A stretch of DNA of 64,000 nucleotides from Candidatus Sumerlaeota bacterium (GTDB lineage: Bacteria; Sumerlaeota; Sumerlaeia; Sumerlaeales; Sumerlaeaceae): contig JADFCV010000001.1 in NCBI GenBank assembly GCA_017161655.1, positions 260,945-324,944 on the forward strand. Direction: 5' to 3'. Under the pieces are notes generated by a model. The model worked only from the letters and a program-made list of their open reading frames with translations, was not told the DNA's origin and did no database searches. Shown piece after piece: positions 33,866 through 43,384 of this stretch (within the stretch, counting starts at the first letter, position 1; the number at the start of each line of letters is the position of its first letter). Both the position numbers and the translations under genes were made by a program.

Positions 33866-35038
33866 ATGCCCCCCAGCTCTTCATCACGCAAACGGCTCAT
33901 CGCCTGGGATGTCCGCATGATTGAGCACACGGGAATCGGCACCTATCTTCGGGGGGTACTTCCGCACCTTGTGGCCCTTCGACACGAGTGCGGGATTGAC
34001 TTCGTTTTTATAGGGCCACGGGACAAACTTGAGAAATATCAATTTTTGCGAGTCGGCGGACGCATTGTTGACTACCGCATTCCGATTTATAGTCTACGCG
34101 AGCAACTCCTTTTTCCACGCCTTAGCGATGTGGACGCCTATCATTTCCCACATTACAATGTCCCAGTCACATTGCGGCGCCCCTTTTTTGTGACCATTCA
34201 CGATATTATTCCACTGGTCCGGCCCGAGTATCGCACGCAGCGTTTTTACCGCACAGCAGTGCGCTTACTCGTTGGTCATGGCGTTCGTTACGCACGTAAA
34301 ATTTTCGTTCCAAGCTTGTGGGTGCGTGAGGAACTCGTTCGGCAGTTTTCCCTCTCGAACGACAAGATTGAGGTCACTCCTTACGCCCCGCCCCACGATT
34401 TCGCGCCTCCTGATCGGCAAACGATCGATGCGGTGATGAGGCGTTTTCGTCTGACCCAGCCCTACATTTTGTGCATCAGTCTCCATAAACCCCATAAAAA
34501 CTTGTTGTTCCTATTAAAAGTCTTTTCCTTGTTGACTGAAGCGCACAGCAACTTCGGGCGACGGGTGAAATTAGTTCTTGCCGGCCTTCGCCCGAAGGAT
34601 GTGGCACCCCTCAGTGCAGCGATGAGCCATCTGCTCAGTCCCGATAAACGCGATCGCATCGTACTGATAACAGATTATCTTTCATCGGCTGAGTTGGCAG
34701 CCCTTTATGTGGGTGCATTGGCTCTCGTGACTCCCTCGCTATTGGAGGGCTTTGGTCTGCCCATTGTTGAAGCTCAGAAGCTGGGGATTCCCGTGTGTGC
34801 ACCGGATTTGCCGTGGGCTCACGACACAGCTGGTCAAGGCGCTCTGTTTTTTTCCCCTCATCAACCTGAAAGCCTTGTGAATCTGCTGAAACAACTCGAG
34901 TCGGACAAGAACTTTAGACAAACACTTACCAAACATGGCCACGCAAATCTCGCCCGCTACGATTGGGAGGAAACCGCGCGGCGACTGATGAACGCTTATT
35001 GCAGTGTTCTCTCTAATCCAATGAGAAAATCGGCGTAA
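33866..35038 (+). CDS. GT4-family glycosyltransferase
   Basis: A 390-residue GT-B enzyme. An AAGGAAG ribosome site lies ten bases before the ATG. N-terminal WDVRMIEHTGIGTYLRGVLP supplies the acceptor-lobe GxGxY loop; FFVTIHDIIPLVRPEYRT (about residues 109-126) and the donor half ILCISLHKPHKNLLFLLK and VTPSLLEGFGLPIVEAQKLG hold the EX7E motif. This subgroup resembles mannosyltransferases such as WbaZ-type enzymes of O-antigen and exopolysaccharide synthesis. It follows the M16 pair by 16 bases but is unrelated in role. The sugar and acceptor are not determined. Confidence 0.9.
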   Translation: MPPSSSSRKRLIAWDVRMIEHTGIGTYLRGVLPHLVALRHECGIDFVFIGPRDKLEKYQFLRVGGRIVDYRIPIYSLREQLLFPRLSDVDAYHFPHYNVPVTLRRPFFVTIHDIIPLVRPEYRTQRFYRTAVRLLVGHGVRYARKIFVPSLWVREELVRQFSLSNDKIEVTPYAPPHDFAPPDRQTIDAVMRRFRLTQPYILCISLHKPHKNLLFLLKVFSLLTEAHSNFGRRVKLVLAGLRPKDVAPLSAAMSHLLSPDKRDRIVLITDYLSSAELAALYVGALALVTPSLLEGFGLPIVEAQKLGIPVCAPDLPWAHDTAGQGALFFSPHQPESLVNLLKQLESDKNFRQTLTKHGHANLARYDWEETARRLMNAYCSVLSNPMRKSA

Positions 35039-35220
35039 AAGTCAGGCTCTTGATCTACTGAGAAAACCATTTCGTAAGGCACTGACAGAAACAGCATCTT
35101 ACTTTGCCGCACGAGAGAAGCGTATTGAAAACAAGATTGCGATTCGCCTCGATATTCTTTTCCGATTAAAACTGACTTCCGCTTCTGATGAGTATTAGGA
35201 ACCACTAGTGAAGTCCAAAT

Positions 35221-35649
35221 ATGAGAATCCAAAGCTTTAATATTCAGAAATTGCAGGAGAAGGTCAAAGGTCTGTTGAACACCGCTTGCCTGTCGGCGAT
35301 TTTGCTGATTCCTAGTTCGCTTTCGTCCCAACAAACCCCTGATATCGAGTTGTGGTTAGGAGAACGAATCGGTCGATTCGGTGAATTTGAATTTGCAATT
35401 TTGGGAGGACGACAGGATTATCCAACGCCCACGGGAGCATTCGTTGTTGAGTGGAAATCTCGCTCGTGGTGGTCAAAGCAATGGAACGCGCCCATGCCGT
35501 ATTCTGTCTTTTTTCGAGGTGGTGCGGCTATCCATGAAGGAAGCTTGTCTGTTCCAAGTCACGGCTGTGTCCACGTGAGTGCCTATGCAGCACGTTATAT
35601 CTTCGAAAATGCGCGAGAAGGAATAACGCGGGTTTTCGTTTATCCTTAG
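35221..35649 (+). CDS. L,D-transpeptidase (YkuD) domain protein
   Basis: A 142-residue protein holding one compact YkuD catalytic domain. A hydrophobic N-terminal stretch (LNTACLSAILLIPSSL, residues 19-34) looks like a signal sequence. The catalytic set is visible: H105 in AAIHEGS, then SHGCVHV at 113-119 with H114 and nucleophile C116. The usual SHGCVR is changed to SHGCVH. Also present are the DYPTPTGAF strand at 66-74 and FFRGG. It would make 3,3 crosslinks in peptidoglycan or attach proteins to it. No peptidoglycan-binding module is present. It stands between the GT4 gene and the DnaE-like gene. Confidence 0.87.
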   Translation: MRIQSFNIQKLQEKVKGLLNTACLSAILLIPSSLSSQQTPDIELWLGERIGRFGEFEFAILGGRQDYPTPTGAFVVEWKSRSWWSKQWNAPMPYSVFFRGGAAIHEGSLSVPSHGCVHVSAYAARYIFENAREGITRVFVYP

Positions 35650-35730
35650 CGGAAAAGAGTTCAGTGATACGGAATAATCTTCACAAAATGATTGCCCCAG
35701 CGACTATAACGCTCTGAAATCTCATTCGTC

Positions 35731-38700
35731 ATGGCTCGCTCCGAATTTGCATTTCTCCATGTTCACAGCTGGTATTCACCAAGGACGGGTGTTGCAAGTG
35801 TGCCCGAACTGGTGGAGCGCGCCGCCCACCTGGGTTATGGAGCGCTGGCCCTCACTGACTACTGTTCTTTGGCTGGAGTGCCAGAATTTGTCTATCAGTG
35901 TCGATGTCGAAATGTGAAACCCATCATCGGCACCGAGGTGCCCGTAGCTTTTCCGACTCCAGAGGGAGCCTCTACGGAACGTCTTGTCCTGTTGGCGGAG
36001 GACGACAAGGGCTACGCGAATCTTTCAAGTCTGCTGACGTCCTTGTTTGTGGAATCGGAAATTGATTTCCCCGCAGTTTTCACAGGGAAATTCTCGGTTC
36101 CCTTGGAAAAGCTAGCCACCTATGCCACCGGAGTCATTGTTCTTCTCGGCGGAACAAGCTCAAAGTTTAGCGAGCTCGTGCAGAATGCCGACTGGGAAAC
36201 CGCACAGCATTATCTCACTGCGTTGCGCAGATTGTTTGATCTCCAACATATTTGCATTGCTGTAGAGCATGTGCGCTTGGCCTCGTCTCACAGAGATTTC
36301 GCTCGTCGCCACGGCTTAATCGCTGTTGCCGCTCCTTCGGTTCATTACCTTGCCGTTGCAGACAGGCTGGTGCATTTGTTTCTTTCCGGGCAGTCCTGTC
36401 CCACGCTATTCTCTCCAAAAGCCCCGCCGGAAGATTTGTCGTTTCACCACCTGGGGCGGCACGAAGAGGTGGAGAAATATTTCCAGAAGGACATCGAGTT
36501 GCTGGCCGCCAGCATTCGAATTGCGGACCGATGCCGTGCCTTGCAGAGCACTTTCCAGCCGCTATTTCCCTCGCTTGATCTGCCGCGAATCTCTTCTGAT
36601 GCGTACCTGAGTGATATAGTATCACGAGAGGCCGAGAACCGTTTCAAAAATGTGACTCACGAAATTCGCACCCGACTTGATTCAGAATTGGCAGCAGTTC
36701 ATCGTGAGGGGCTAGCAGATCGGCTCATTCTACTCCACGCGCTTGTCCGCTACTGCCGTGAGAATGGTGTGACCGTTGGGGTTGGCACAAGTGATCTTGC
36801 CACAAGCCTCATTGCTTACGTGCTCGGCCTGACCAGAGTCGACCCTTTGCGCTTCAAACTCAATTTCTCCGGATTTGGGAATATTCGCATTGCAGGGTCG
36901 GCCGAAACGCTCACTGTCGAGCTTCCGACTGACGCTGCCCCTGTCGTGATGAGATTCTTTCACGAGTACATTCGAGGTTCCAGTTGTGCACGGATTGGTC
37001 GTTATTTGACTGCCAGCAGGACGCAAATCCTTCGCCAGGTCTGCGAATGGATGGCGTTAGATGTTCATAGTGCATCGGCCGTCGAAGTAGGTGAGCGCGA
37101 CGGGCTTCGGCACTTCGGCAGTTTTGTGAAACATTCGCTGGATTCGATTACACTTCCCAACCCGCAAGTGCTCGCATTTGTCCTCAGCCGCCTCCTCGGT
37201 CGCCCCCAGGATCTGACGTTTTCAGAGACAGACCTAGCTATTTACGGGAGAAATTTGGCGCAATTGGTCCCGCTGGTCCGCAGCGACGGACAGGTATGCA
37301 CGCAGGTAGCAGGCCATGCGCTTGATGTATTCCGCGTTCCGCGCCTTGTCTTATCAGCGTCTCAGCAACTAAAAGTTCTCGACATAGCCGCGCGTTGGGT
37401 CCGCGAGGAAGGCAACTTTGATATCGATCAAATTCAGCTAGACGATCCCCGCACGCACGAGCTTTTGCGCCGAGGATTCACTCTTGGCATTGAGCCGTTT
37501 CAGTCCATGCACATGCGCAAGCTCCTGCGACAGGAGTCTCCAAGAAACTTCCGCGAGTTGCTGAAGATCCGTTCCGAGGATGCCTTTGCCACAGGGGATT
37601 CACGGGATATTCGTCACTTTATTCCTGAAAGTCTCCTCGCGTATTACCTCGCTTACATCAAGGCCCACTTTCCTGCATGCTTTTTTGCAGCACTCTTCTC
37701 GCGCGTCTCTTTGCAAAAGCAAGCCAGGCGTTTGGCTGCATTCTTTCGAGAAGCGCGGGAAATGGGAGTTAGAATTCTTGGCCCCGACATCAACCGCAGT
37801 CATTACCAGTTCACCATTGAACATGGCGCCGTTCGTTGTGGCCTGTGCATGATCAAAGGAGTGGGAGAAAAAACTTATCGTGAGATTGAGCAGGCAAGGT
37901 CGCGCGGGGAGTTTGAGAGCCTTGATGATTTGAGACGCCGGACCGAGCGACGGATTGTTAACAATGTTGCGCTTCTTAACCTCATCCGCTCAGGTGCTTG
38001 CGACTGTTTTGGCGAAGACAGAGACTCGCTCGTTGCCGCGTTAGAGAATGCCGAGTTGGGTGCTGCCGAAGCCACAGACAGTTTGTTTTCCGAAACCCTT
38101 CGAGAAACCGGAGAGGTCTCTCTGCAAAAAATTGTTTGGCAGGAGATGGAGGCAACAGATGTCCCCATATCGGTCGATCCACTCGTATTATTTTCTCACG
38201 TGATAAAACGGTCGCGCGCCGTGCGATTTGATTCCTTGAGTCGCCGCGATGTCGAGCGTGAAGTCGCCCTGGTTGGGTACATAAACCACATTGATGAGCA
38301 CCCCATAAAAGAAGGTGGCATAGAAACCTTTTGTGCTGACTTCGATGGATACCCTCTTTACATTCCCACCAAGGTTCGACAGGCTTACGAGACGAATCTT
38401 TCGGCAGATGAACCCCTTTACGTTTGGGGAGTCGTCCATTGGGACTCAGATGAAGCGCTTGCGGTACGAGCACGAGCAATTTTCACTCTCACGCAAGTTG
38501 AAGAGCTCAGCAATGCCGTGGCCGGAATCAGCTTAGATCTGAGGGGTGAGAACTTTCACACGTTACGATTGGTTCGGAGCATTGTTCGTCGCTACAAGAA
38601 GGGCAAAACCCGTCTCCGACTTCATCCTGACTCCAATGGATTTCTTATGCGCTTTGCCACCTGGAGTCTCAATCGTTTACGTCTCTACTTCTGTCCGGGG

Positions 38701-38859
38701 CTGTATTATCAACTTCAGAAGGTGCTCCTAGACAAGCAAATCGAGCTTGTTTTCGAAGACAACTCTTCGGAAGAGTATGCTCTGCGCTTGCTAGCGCCAT
38801 TCCAGTATGCCAAAAAATCATCATCTGGTCAGTTACAGGCCATAGGCTTGAGTCGTTAA
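35731..38859 (+). CDS. DnaE-like DNA polymerase III alpha paralogue lacking catalytic residues
   Basis: A 1042-residue protein with the domain order of the replicative alpha subunit. An N-terminal PHP domain ([26 protein letters not shown], 1-280) is followed by palm-like sequence ([20 protein letters not shown], 345-363, then [13 protein letters not shown]). Next come finger/thumb parts ([38 protein letters not shown], 634-654), a helix-hairpin-helix ([13 protein letters not shown], 704-716), an OB-like part and the C-terminal domain. The catalytic PDxDxD motif reads AETLTVELP (391-399) and the third Asp region reads [10 protein letters not shown], so all three metal ligands are missing. The stretch that normally holds YRPGP and the fingers is cut to about 20 residues. 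A clamp-type motif TDSLF is at 782-786. Probably a non-polymerising paralogue; role unknown. Confidence 0.85.
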   Translation: MARSEFAFLHVHSWYSPRTGVASVPELVERAAHLGYGALALTDYCSLAGVPEFVYQCRCRNVKPIIGTEVPVAFPTPEGASTERLVLLAEDDKGYANLSSLLTSLFVESEIDFPAVFTGKFSVPLEKLATYATGVIVLLGGTSSKFSELVQNADWETAQHYLTALRRLFDLQHICIAVEHVRLASSHRDFARRHGLIAVAAPSVHYLAVADRLVHLFLSGQSCPTLFSPKAPPEDLSFHHLGRHEEVEKYFQKDIELLAASIRIADRCRALQSTFQPLFPSLDLPRISSDAYLSDIVSREAENRFKNVTHEIRTRLDSELAAVHREGLADRLILLHALVRYCRENGVTVGVGTSDLATSLIAYVLGLTRVDPLRFKLNFSGFGNIRIAGSAETLTVELPTDAAPVVMRFFHEYIRGSSCARIGRYLTASRTQILRQVCEWMALDVHSASAVEVGERDGLRHFGSFVKHSLDSITLPNPQVLAFVLSRLLGRPQDLTFSETDLAIYGRNLAQLVPLVRSDGQVCTQVAGHALDVFRVPRLVLSASQQLKVLDIAARWVREEGNFDIDQIQLDDPRTHELLRRGFTLGIEPFQSMHMRKLLRQESPRNFRELLKIRSEDAFATGDSRDIRHFIPESLLAYYLAYIKAHFPACFFAALFSRVSLQKQARRLAAFFREAREMGVRILGPDINRSHYQFTIEHGAVRCGLCMIKGVGEKTYREIEQARSRGEFESLDDLRRRTERRIVNNVALLNLIRSGACDCFGEDRDSLVAALENAELGAAEATDSLFSETLRETGEVSLQKIVWQEMEATDVPISVDPLVLFSHVIKRSRAVRFDSLSRRDVEREVALVGYINHIDEHPIKEGGIETFCADFDGYPLYIPTKVRQAYETNLSADEPLYVWGVVHWDSDEALAVRARAIFTLTQVEELSNAVAGISLDLRGENFHTLRLVRSIVRRYKKGKTRLRLHPDSNGFLMRFATWSLNRLRLYFCPGLYYQLQKVLLDKQIELVFEDNSSEEYALRLLAPFQYAKKSSSGQLQAIGLSR

Positions 38860-38887
38860 TTTGTTATCAAGAAAGGGAATCAGCTTT

Positions 38888-39529
38888 ATGAAAAGACCGA
38901 TAGCGCTTTTCGCCGCGATTCTTTCGGTAGGGGCTGTTGTCACAGCCAGTGCAAAACCGTATGCTGTCTTTCACACCTCGAAAGGCGAGTTCGTCGTTGA
39001 GCTTTTGCCAGACAAAGCGCCCAAGACCGTTGAGAATTTCATCGGTCTCGCCACAGGAAAAAAAGAGTGGCAGCATCCAGCAACCAAAGAAGTCATGAAG
39101 GGCAAGCCGCTCTACGATGGGACGGTCTTTCACCGCACCATTGAAGGCTTTATGATTCAAGGGGGGGACCCTCTTGGAACCGGCACGGGAGGGCCGGGAT
39201 ATACCTTCGAGGACGAATTCAGCGATCTCGTCTTTGATCAGCCCGGCTACCTCGCGATGGCCAATCGTGGGCCGAACACAAATGGCAGCCAGTTCTTTAT
39301 CACGGTTGCTCCGACACCTCATCTCAACCGCCGACACACAATCTTTGGAAAAGTGGTAAAGGGGATGGACGTGGTCATAGCCATCTCGCAACTCCCGAGC
39401 GAGCCGGGAACAGGTCGGGCGCTTTCGCCTGTCAAGCTTGAGCGCGTAGAGATTCGCGACACACTTGATGAAAAGCCGGCGAAACCGAAGAAGGAAGACA
39501 CACCCACCACTGGCGCTGCTGGCAAGTGA
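38888..39529 (+). CDS. Exported cyclophilin-type peptidylprolyl isomerase
   Basis: A 213-residue periplasmic prolyl isomerase. The ATG at 38888 starts a signal peptide ([21 protein letters not shown]). The cyclophilin core runs from about residue 27 with [20 protein letters not shown], followed by [45 protein letters not shown] and [14 protein letters not shown]. The catalytic Arg is in FHRTIEGF. A lysine/proline tail ends the protein. The AAGGGA ribosome site is 12 bases upstream. It folds secreted proteins by turning Xaa-Pro bonds. It follows the DnaE-like gene by 28 bases on the same strand. Confidence 0.93.
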   Translation: MKRPIALFAAILSVGAVVTASAKPYAVFHTSKGEFVVELLPDKAPKTVENFIGLATGKKEWQHPATKEVMKGKPLYDGTVFHRTIEGFMIQGGDPLGTGTGGPGYTFEDEFSDLVFDQPGYLAMANRGPNTNGSQFFITVAPTPHLNRRHTIFGKVVKGMDVVIAISQLPSEPGTGRALSPVKLERVEIRDTLDEKPAKPKKEDTPTTGAAGK

Positions 39530-39563
39530 ATCGGGGTCTTGTGAAGAGTGTAAATTTGCACCA

Positions 39564-39591
39564 GGGGCGGACGACCGAGTACGTCCGCCCC
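39564..39591 (+). terminator. Stem-loop after the cyclophilin gene, possible terminator
   Basis: GGGGCGGAC (39564-39572) and GTCCGCCCC (39583-39591) form a nine-base-pair GC-rich stem with a ten-base loop. The following bases (ATCGTTGAG) are not a U run, so this may be a Rho-independent terminator of poor quality or a stability element. Confidence 0.45.
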
Positions 39592-39623
39592 ATCGTTGAG
39601 ACGTTTTCCAAAGGTGTGCAACA

Positions 39624-39851
39624 ATGCCGATCTACGAGTATCAATGCTCATCTTGCGGTGAGGAGTTCAGTACACTCGTCTTCACACAGCGCGAAGTAGA
39701 TTCCGTGGAATGTCCTAAGTGCCACGGCACGAAACTGGTGAAGCTGATGAGTGCGAGTTCGGTAGGCTCATCGCCGACAACGTCGAGCGTTCCGAGCTGC
39801 CCCCAGAGCGCCGGGCCATCATGCCCCTTTGGCTCTTGTGGTTGCAGCTGA
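39624..39851 (+). CDS. FmdB-family zinc-ribbon protein
   Basis: A 75-residue zinc-ribbon protein. The family start MPIYEYQCSSCGEEF holds the first Cys pair, and VECPKCHGTKLVKLMSA the second. The remaining third is Ser/Pro-rich and ends with a cysteine-dense tail (CPQSAGPSCPFGSCGCS), a frequent oddity in this family. FmdB-like proteins are putative regulators of formamidase or amidase genes, but most have unknown function. It is followed by a small overlapping frame; a deacetylase-PMT pair lies on the other strand beyond. Confidence 0.9.
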   Translation: MPIYEYQCSSCGEEFSTLVFTQREVDSVECPKCHGTKLVKLMSASSVGSSPTTSSVPSCPQSAGPSCPFGSCGCS

Positions 39852-39864
39852 GAAAGGACTAGCC

Positions 39865-40047
39865 GTGATCCCAAAAGGTCGCACCAAAGATCCAAACCCG
39901 GAAAAAATGCCCGTAGTGACGTGTGGCATCGAAATGTCTCGGGGACAGAAAAACAAGGGTCCGGAGAAGCTTACAGGTGGAAATCAGCCAGCGGATGAGT
40001 CGCAGGCTGCCAAGCTTGTCTGCGAGTTTATCAGGAGCTCGCAGTAA
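39865..40047 (+). CDS. Hypothetical small protein
   Basis: A frame of 60 residues starting with GTG at 39865, preceded by an AAAGGA ribosome site seven bases upstream, right after the FmdB-type gene. A longer form from the ATG at 39829 would overlap that gene. Sequence is hydrophilic with one Lys/Pro-rich and one Gln/Asn-rich stretch (GIEMSRGQKNKGPEKL, ESQAAKLVCEFIRSSQ). I recognise no family. It may be a real small gene or chance. Confidence 0.35.
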   Translation: MIPKGRTKDPNPEKMPVVTCGIEMSRGQKNKGPEKLTGGNQPADESQAAKLVCEFIRSSQ

Positions 40048-40066
40048 CCGCGAGCGAGCTAGGCTT

Positions 40067-41695
40067 TTACCTGGGAACGTAGAACATCAAGCGTGTGTTC
40101 AAGGTCCGAAATTCCGATTGTCGCAGCGGTCGATAGTGCTCATCAATCGCTGTTTTGATTTCTGGAATTCGCCCCGTTTGATCGAGATCGAGCGCGACAA
40201 AAGCAATCGATCTGGCGCGAAGAGCTGATGCGATTTTTTCCACCGACGTCACTCCGCGTCCCCTCTGTTTGTCCTGCTTTTCGTTGTAGTATTTCAATGT
40301 CCACAGAAAGATCTCGCTGTAGTCAGCGATAATTCGCCGCTGCGCTAGGAACGCATAAAATGGTGGAGCGAGCACGGCATCGTGCTCTGTCGTATGTTGG
40401 CGCATAAGCTCCACGACCTGGCGAGTCTTGTAAGCGTCAAGTTCGAACGTCTCCTGCCTTAGTGTTCGCGCGACGAAGCCGATTGCCGGCGCCCACACGA
40501 CGACGATCAACGCCACAGCCGTTACGAGGTAAGCCAGCGGAAGAGTGTTCTTGTGCCACGGAAGCCTCTGCGCCGAGGAATTGTCAGACACCAAATCCGC
40601 CACCGCTATCGCAGTGAGGATTGCTACGGCCGGTTCACCAATGGTGAAAATGTAATCCATCGTTCCCCCTTTCGACACATACACGATGGAAGCCATGAGA
40701 GCGAGGGCAGACCAGACGAAGAGTTCCAGGCGCGGGCTGTGTCTTCCCGCGCGGACGGTGTGAACGAGTCCTACGAGTGCGAGTATGATGAATCCTCCTT
40801 CCAGCGCGAGGACATCGCGCCCCTCGTTCAGAATTTTCCGCCAGGCGTAAGTCAGGACGTTCTCCCCAGCAGGCAAAAACTCTTTTCTTGGGAATGACCC
40901 CACCTGATTGAAAATAACGTTTTCAAGATACGCGCCTGTTTTCAGTTCAAGGATGAGTGTGCATCCTCCCCAGACCAGGATGAGTGCCACCAGATAGGGG
41001 AGAGCTCTCTGTCGCTCCCGTACCACCAGATAGAGGAGGAAGAAAAGCGCGTAAGGGGCCGCTGTCATGTTGGTCAGGCTGGCTGCGGCAGCGAGGATCC
41101 CTGCAGCCACGGCCGATCTGCTCCTTTGACCGGCCAGGAGCGCGAGCAAAGCGCCGTACAGAAACACAATCTCCAGTGGTTCGCTCTGGTAACCGAGGGA
41201 CCACCAGAACCCAATCGGGAGAAACAGATACACAAATCCTGCCAGAGCTCCAATCGTGCCGCGGCGGCTATCTCGACCCGTTAATGTCGCCACTTTGCAG
41301 GCTAAGATCGCAGCTAGGCATGCCATGCAAAGGTGTAGAAGAACGCTAAAAGACCTGAAGACGTAAAGCATGGGCAAATGCGTCAGGGTGGCAAACTTCG
41401 CAAGTAACCAACCAAATAAAAAGTGCATAGGCGGTTGAGGCGCCAGAAGATCTTTGTAAAGTGTCGCGCCCTCGCTCAGCCGCCAGCTAATGTAAAGATA
41501 GTTGCCGTCCCCAAAGTCAACGTATGCATCTGACCAATGGCTGACAACGAGCACAGCGTAAGCCAGAGCTGCCAGGCTTAGCAGGGCCGCAGCGCCCCGT
41601 GGGCAAACGGCAGCATTGGGGTTGGGAGAAGGCGACTGTCCCGCTGGAGCTGTAGTTTGTTGGGAGCAAGTCGAGTTGTTATGTGAACTGTCCAT
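40067..41695 (-). CDS. Multi-pass membrane protein, probable PMT/ArnT-like glycosyltransferase
   Basis: A 542-residue protein with about 12 helices. The first loop contains WSDAYVDFGDGNYLYISWRL (residues 54-73) and ATLYKDLLAPQPPMHFLFGW (77-96), in the place where PMT/ArnT enzymes hold their acidic catalytic residues and the conserved glycan-donor loop. A Thr/Pro-rich N-terminal tail precedes helix 1. A soluble C-terminal domain (about 420-542) faces the periplasm. It overlaps the deacetylase gene by one base and probably works with it: lipid-linked sugar transfer followed by deacetylation of a surface glycan is a reasonable inference. Substrate unknown. Confidence 0.7.
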   Translation of the reverse strand: MDSSHNNSTCSQQTTAPAGQSPSPNPNAAVCPRGAAALLSLAALAYAVLVVSHWSDAYVDFGDGNYLYISWRLSEGATLYKDLLAPQPPMHFLFGWLLAKFATLTHLPMLYVFRSFSVLLHLCMACLAAILACKVATLTGRDSRRGTIGALAGFVYLFLPIGFWWSLGYQSEPLEIVFLYGALLALLAGQRSRSAVAAGILAAAASLTNMTAAPYALFFLLYLVVRERQRALPYLVALILVWGGCTLILELKTGAYLENVIFNQVGSFPRKEFLPAGENVLTYAWRKILNEGRDVLALEGGFIILALVGLVHTVRAGRHSPRLELFVWSALALMASIVYVSKGGTMDYIFTIGEPAVAILTAIAVADLVSDNSSAQRLPWHKNTLPLAYLVTAVALIVVVWAPAIGFVARTLRQETFELDAYKTRQVVELMRQHTTEHDAVLAPPFYAFLAQRRIIADYSEIFLWTLKYYNEKQDKQRGRGVTSVEKIASALRARSIAFVALDLDQTGRIPEIKTAIDEHYRPLRQSEFRTLNTRLMFYVPR

Positions 41696-43173
41696 CAGCC
41701 AGTCTTGACCATACGTAGCTCAAATTCCTCGCACAGGCGCGCCGCGGTGGCAAATTCCACTGTTCCTGCCGATGCGAAAAGGAAGTATTCCATCGTGTCC
41801 CAATAACCTGGGTACGCCCGACTATCGTGAAGGGTGTTATGCCACAGGAGCACAAAAGCCCCGCCTGGTGTTTCGCTCGCATCAAGCAAACGTGCTAGTC
41901 TCTCAACGGCCTTTTCCGCAGGCACATTTTCGTAGACAGCCAAAGTTATGTCCATCGCCACAAGCGGCAACTCGATAATCGGTAATTCGATGCGTTTCTC
42001 CACATCGAAAGGACGCAGGCATCCCGACCAACCGCACCGGAAGCCGGCCCGATCTGGAAAGCCCAGTGAAGTGTCGTACCGCAAGCCGCATTGGCCCAAC
42101 GCGTACCAGGTCTCAGGCAAATCAAAGCGCAAATAGTGCTGACGAGCGCCGATCACATGATGGCCCACCGCTTTTTCCAGAGCCTGCAACTCTTCGAGTA
42201 TCTTCTCAGGCGAATGAAAAGTCTCGTAAGAAGGGTGCAGCCCAATTTCATCGCCCCGCGAGAGAATCTGCATCACCAACTCACGCACGCGCTGGTCGTC
42301 GAGAGAGTAGTCCCCGTCGAGCGGAGCATCGCCGCCGCCCATAAAGTAGAAGGTCGAGGGGGCACTCAACCGCTCCTTGATCGAAAAGATCTCGTCGAAG
42401 CTATCGTAGGGGTCACGCCGAAGCCCAGCAAGCACAAGACTCGCCATTCGGATTTCACTCGTCGCCTCACGCGCATCGCCTCGCATCATAGCAGAAATCG
42501 TCCGGCGAACTCCCATCATCCCCCGATATTTTTTTATCAAATCCACATCATGGGTGAGTACGATACGTGGTTTTGGGAGAAAGTAACATGAGGAATCTCG
42601 CCCACTTAATTCATTGAGCAAACGCTCGCAGTGCTCAAACCACCTGTTCACGACCGGTTGGTCGTATAACGACGGTGGTGCAATGCTGAAAGAGGCTAAG
42701 AAGCGGTTGTGTGCCTCAGCCGTAGCCGTAACGTATTCTTCGTATCGCGCCAGGAACCAGAACGCAGAAGCAATCAAATCGAACCCGATGTGAGCCTGTT
42801 TTTCCGAGAGACGCTGGACCTGTTTTCGAAATCCCTCCGATGAAACAGCCTCCTCCAGAGTCGCCGATGGCTCGGGCAAATCGGGCGCCAGAAGAAAAGA
42901 GGGACCAAAAAAATTGGAGCGCTTGATGCTGATAATCGGCTTATTTCTGACCGCTTTTTCAATTGCTTGCCAACTCTCCGCCCCTTCACCTTCGCTGCGG
43001 TAGGCGAGGATCAGCCCTGCCTCACCTACAGGCGCTCCCTGCGCAAGCTCCTCCACGGAACAGCATTTTGTGGTGATCCCGGCCCAGCGCCCGAACGTGC
43101 GGAAAACATAATCCACGCACGGGGCAAACTCATCATTCGCACGCACACATAAGCACACAGAATCGCTCATCAT
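41695..43173 (-). CDS. Polysaccharide deacetylase-like protein
   Basis: A roughly 492-residue protein. The start at 43173 (Met-Met) follows an AAGGA ribosome site. An earlier ATG at 43269 lies inside the terminator of the preceding gene and is rejected. The first 200 residues form a DUF7033-like domain (LCVRANDEFAPCVDYVF). The catalytic domain has the HDVD pair in RIVLTHDVDLIKKY (about residues 213-226), EIGLHPSYETFHSPEKI and the GARQHYLRFDLPETW motif. The end holds ELPLVAMDITL and FVLLWHNTLHDS. These are the metal-binding and general-base regions of NodB-type carbohydrate esterases, but with HPSY in place of HxxxH. It would remove acetyl groups from a cell-surface sugar. Confidence 0.82.
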   Translation of the reverse strand: MMSDSVCLCVRANDEFAPCVDYVFRTFGRWAGITTKCCSVEELAQGAPVGEAGLILAYRSEGEGAESWQAIEKAVRNKPIISIKRSNFFGPSFLLAPDLPEPSATLEEAVSSEGFRKQVQRLSEKQAHIGFDLIASAFWFLARYEEYVTATAEAHNRFLASFSIAPPSLYDQPVVNRWFEHCERLLNELSGRDSSCYFLPKPRIVLTHDVDLIKKYRGMMGVRRTISAMMRGDAREATSEIRMASLVLAGLRRDPYDSFDEIFSIKERLSAPSTFYFMGGGDAPLDGDYSLDDQRVRELVMQILSRGDEIGLHPSYETFHSPEKILEELQALEKAVGHHVIGARQHYLRFDLPETWYALGQCGLRYDTSLGFPDRAGFRCGWSGCLRPFDVEKRIELPIIELPLVAMDITLAVYENVPAEKAVERLARLLDASETPGGAFVLLWHNTLHDSRAYPGYWDTMEYFLFASAGTVEFATAARLCEEFELRMVKTG

Positions 43174-43259
43174 GGTAATTCCTTGCTTTCTACAATGGAC
43201 GAGAAAATCAAGATTTAGCCTCAAGGGGTTAGGAAAAACTTCGGTCCCATAAAACAATC

Positions 43260-43288
43260 GAGCGGGCAAGCGCTTTGCTTACCCGCTC
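43260..43288 (-). terminator. Intrinsic terminator of the DUF4623-type gene
   Basis: On the minus strand GAGCGGGTAAGC pairs with GCTTGCCCGCTC (one G-U pair) across a five-base loop, followed by GATTGTTTTA. It lies about 97 bases past the stop of the secreted gene at 43385 and upstream of the deacetylase start. Confidence 0.7.
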
Positions 43289-43384
43289 GTCGTCATGTTC
43301 ACTCTCACTCAGTCGCAGAGACTCATCTGGCGAATTTTTATCTTCTCATCGCAGACACTAAACAGTTCGCCAGTTCTCCGAAAG

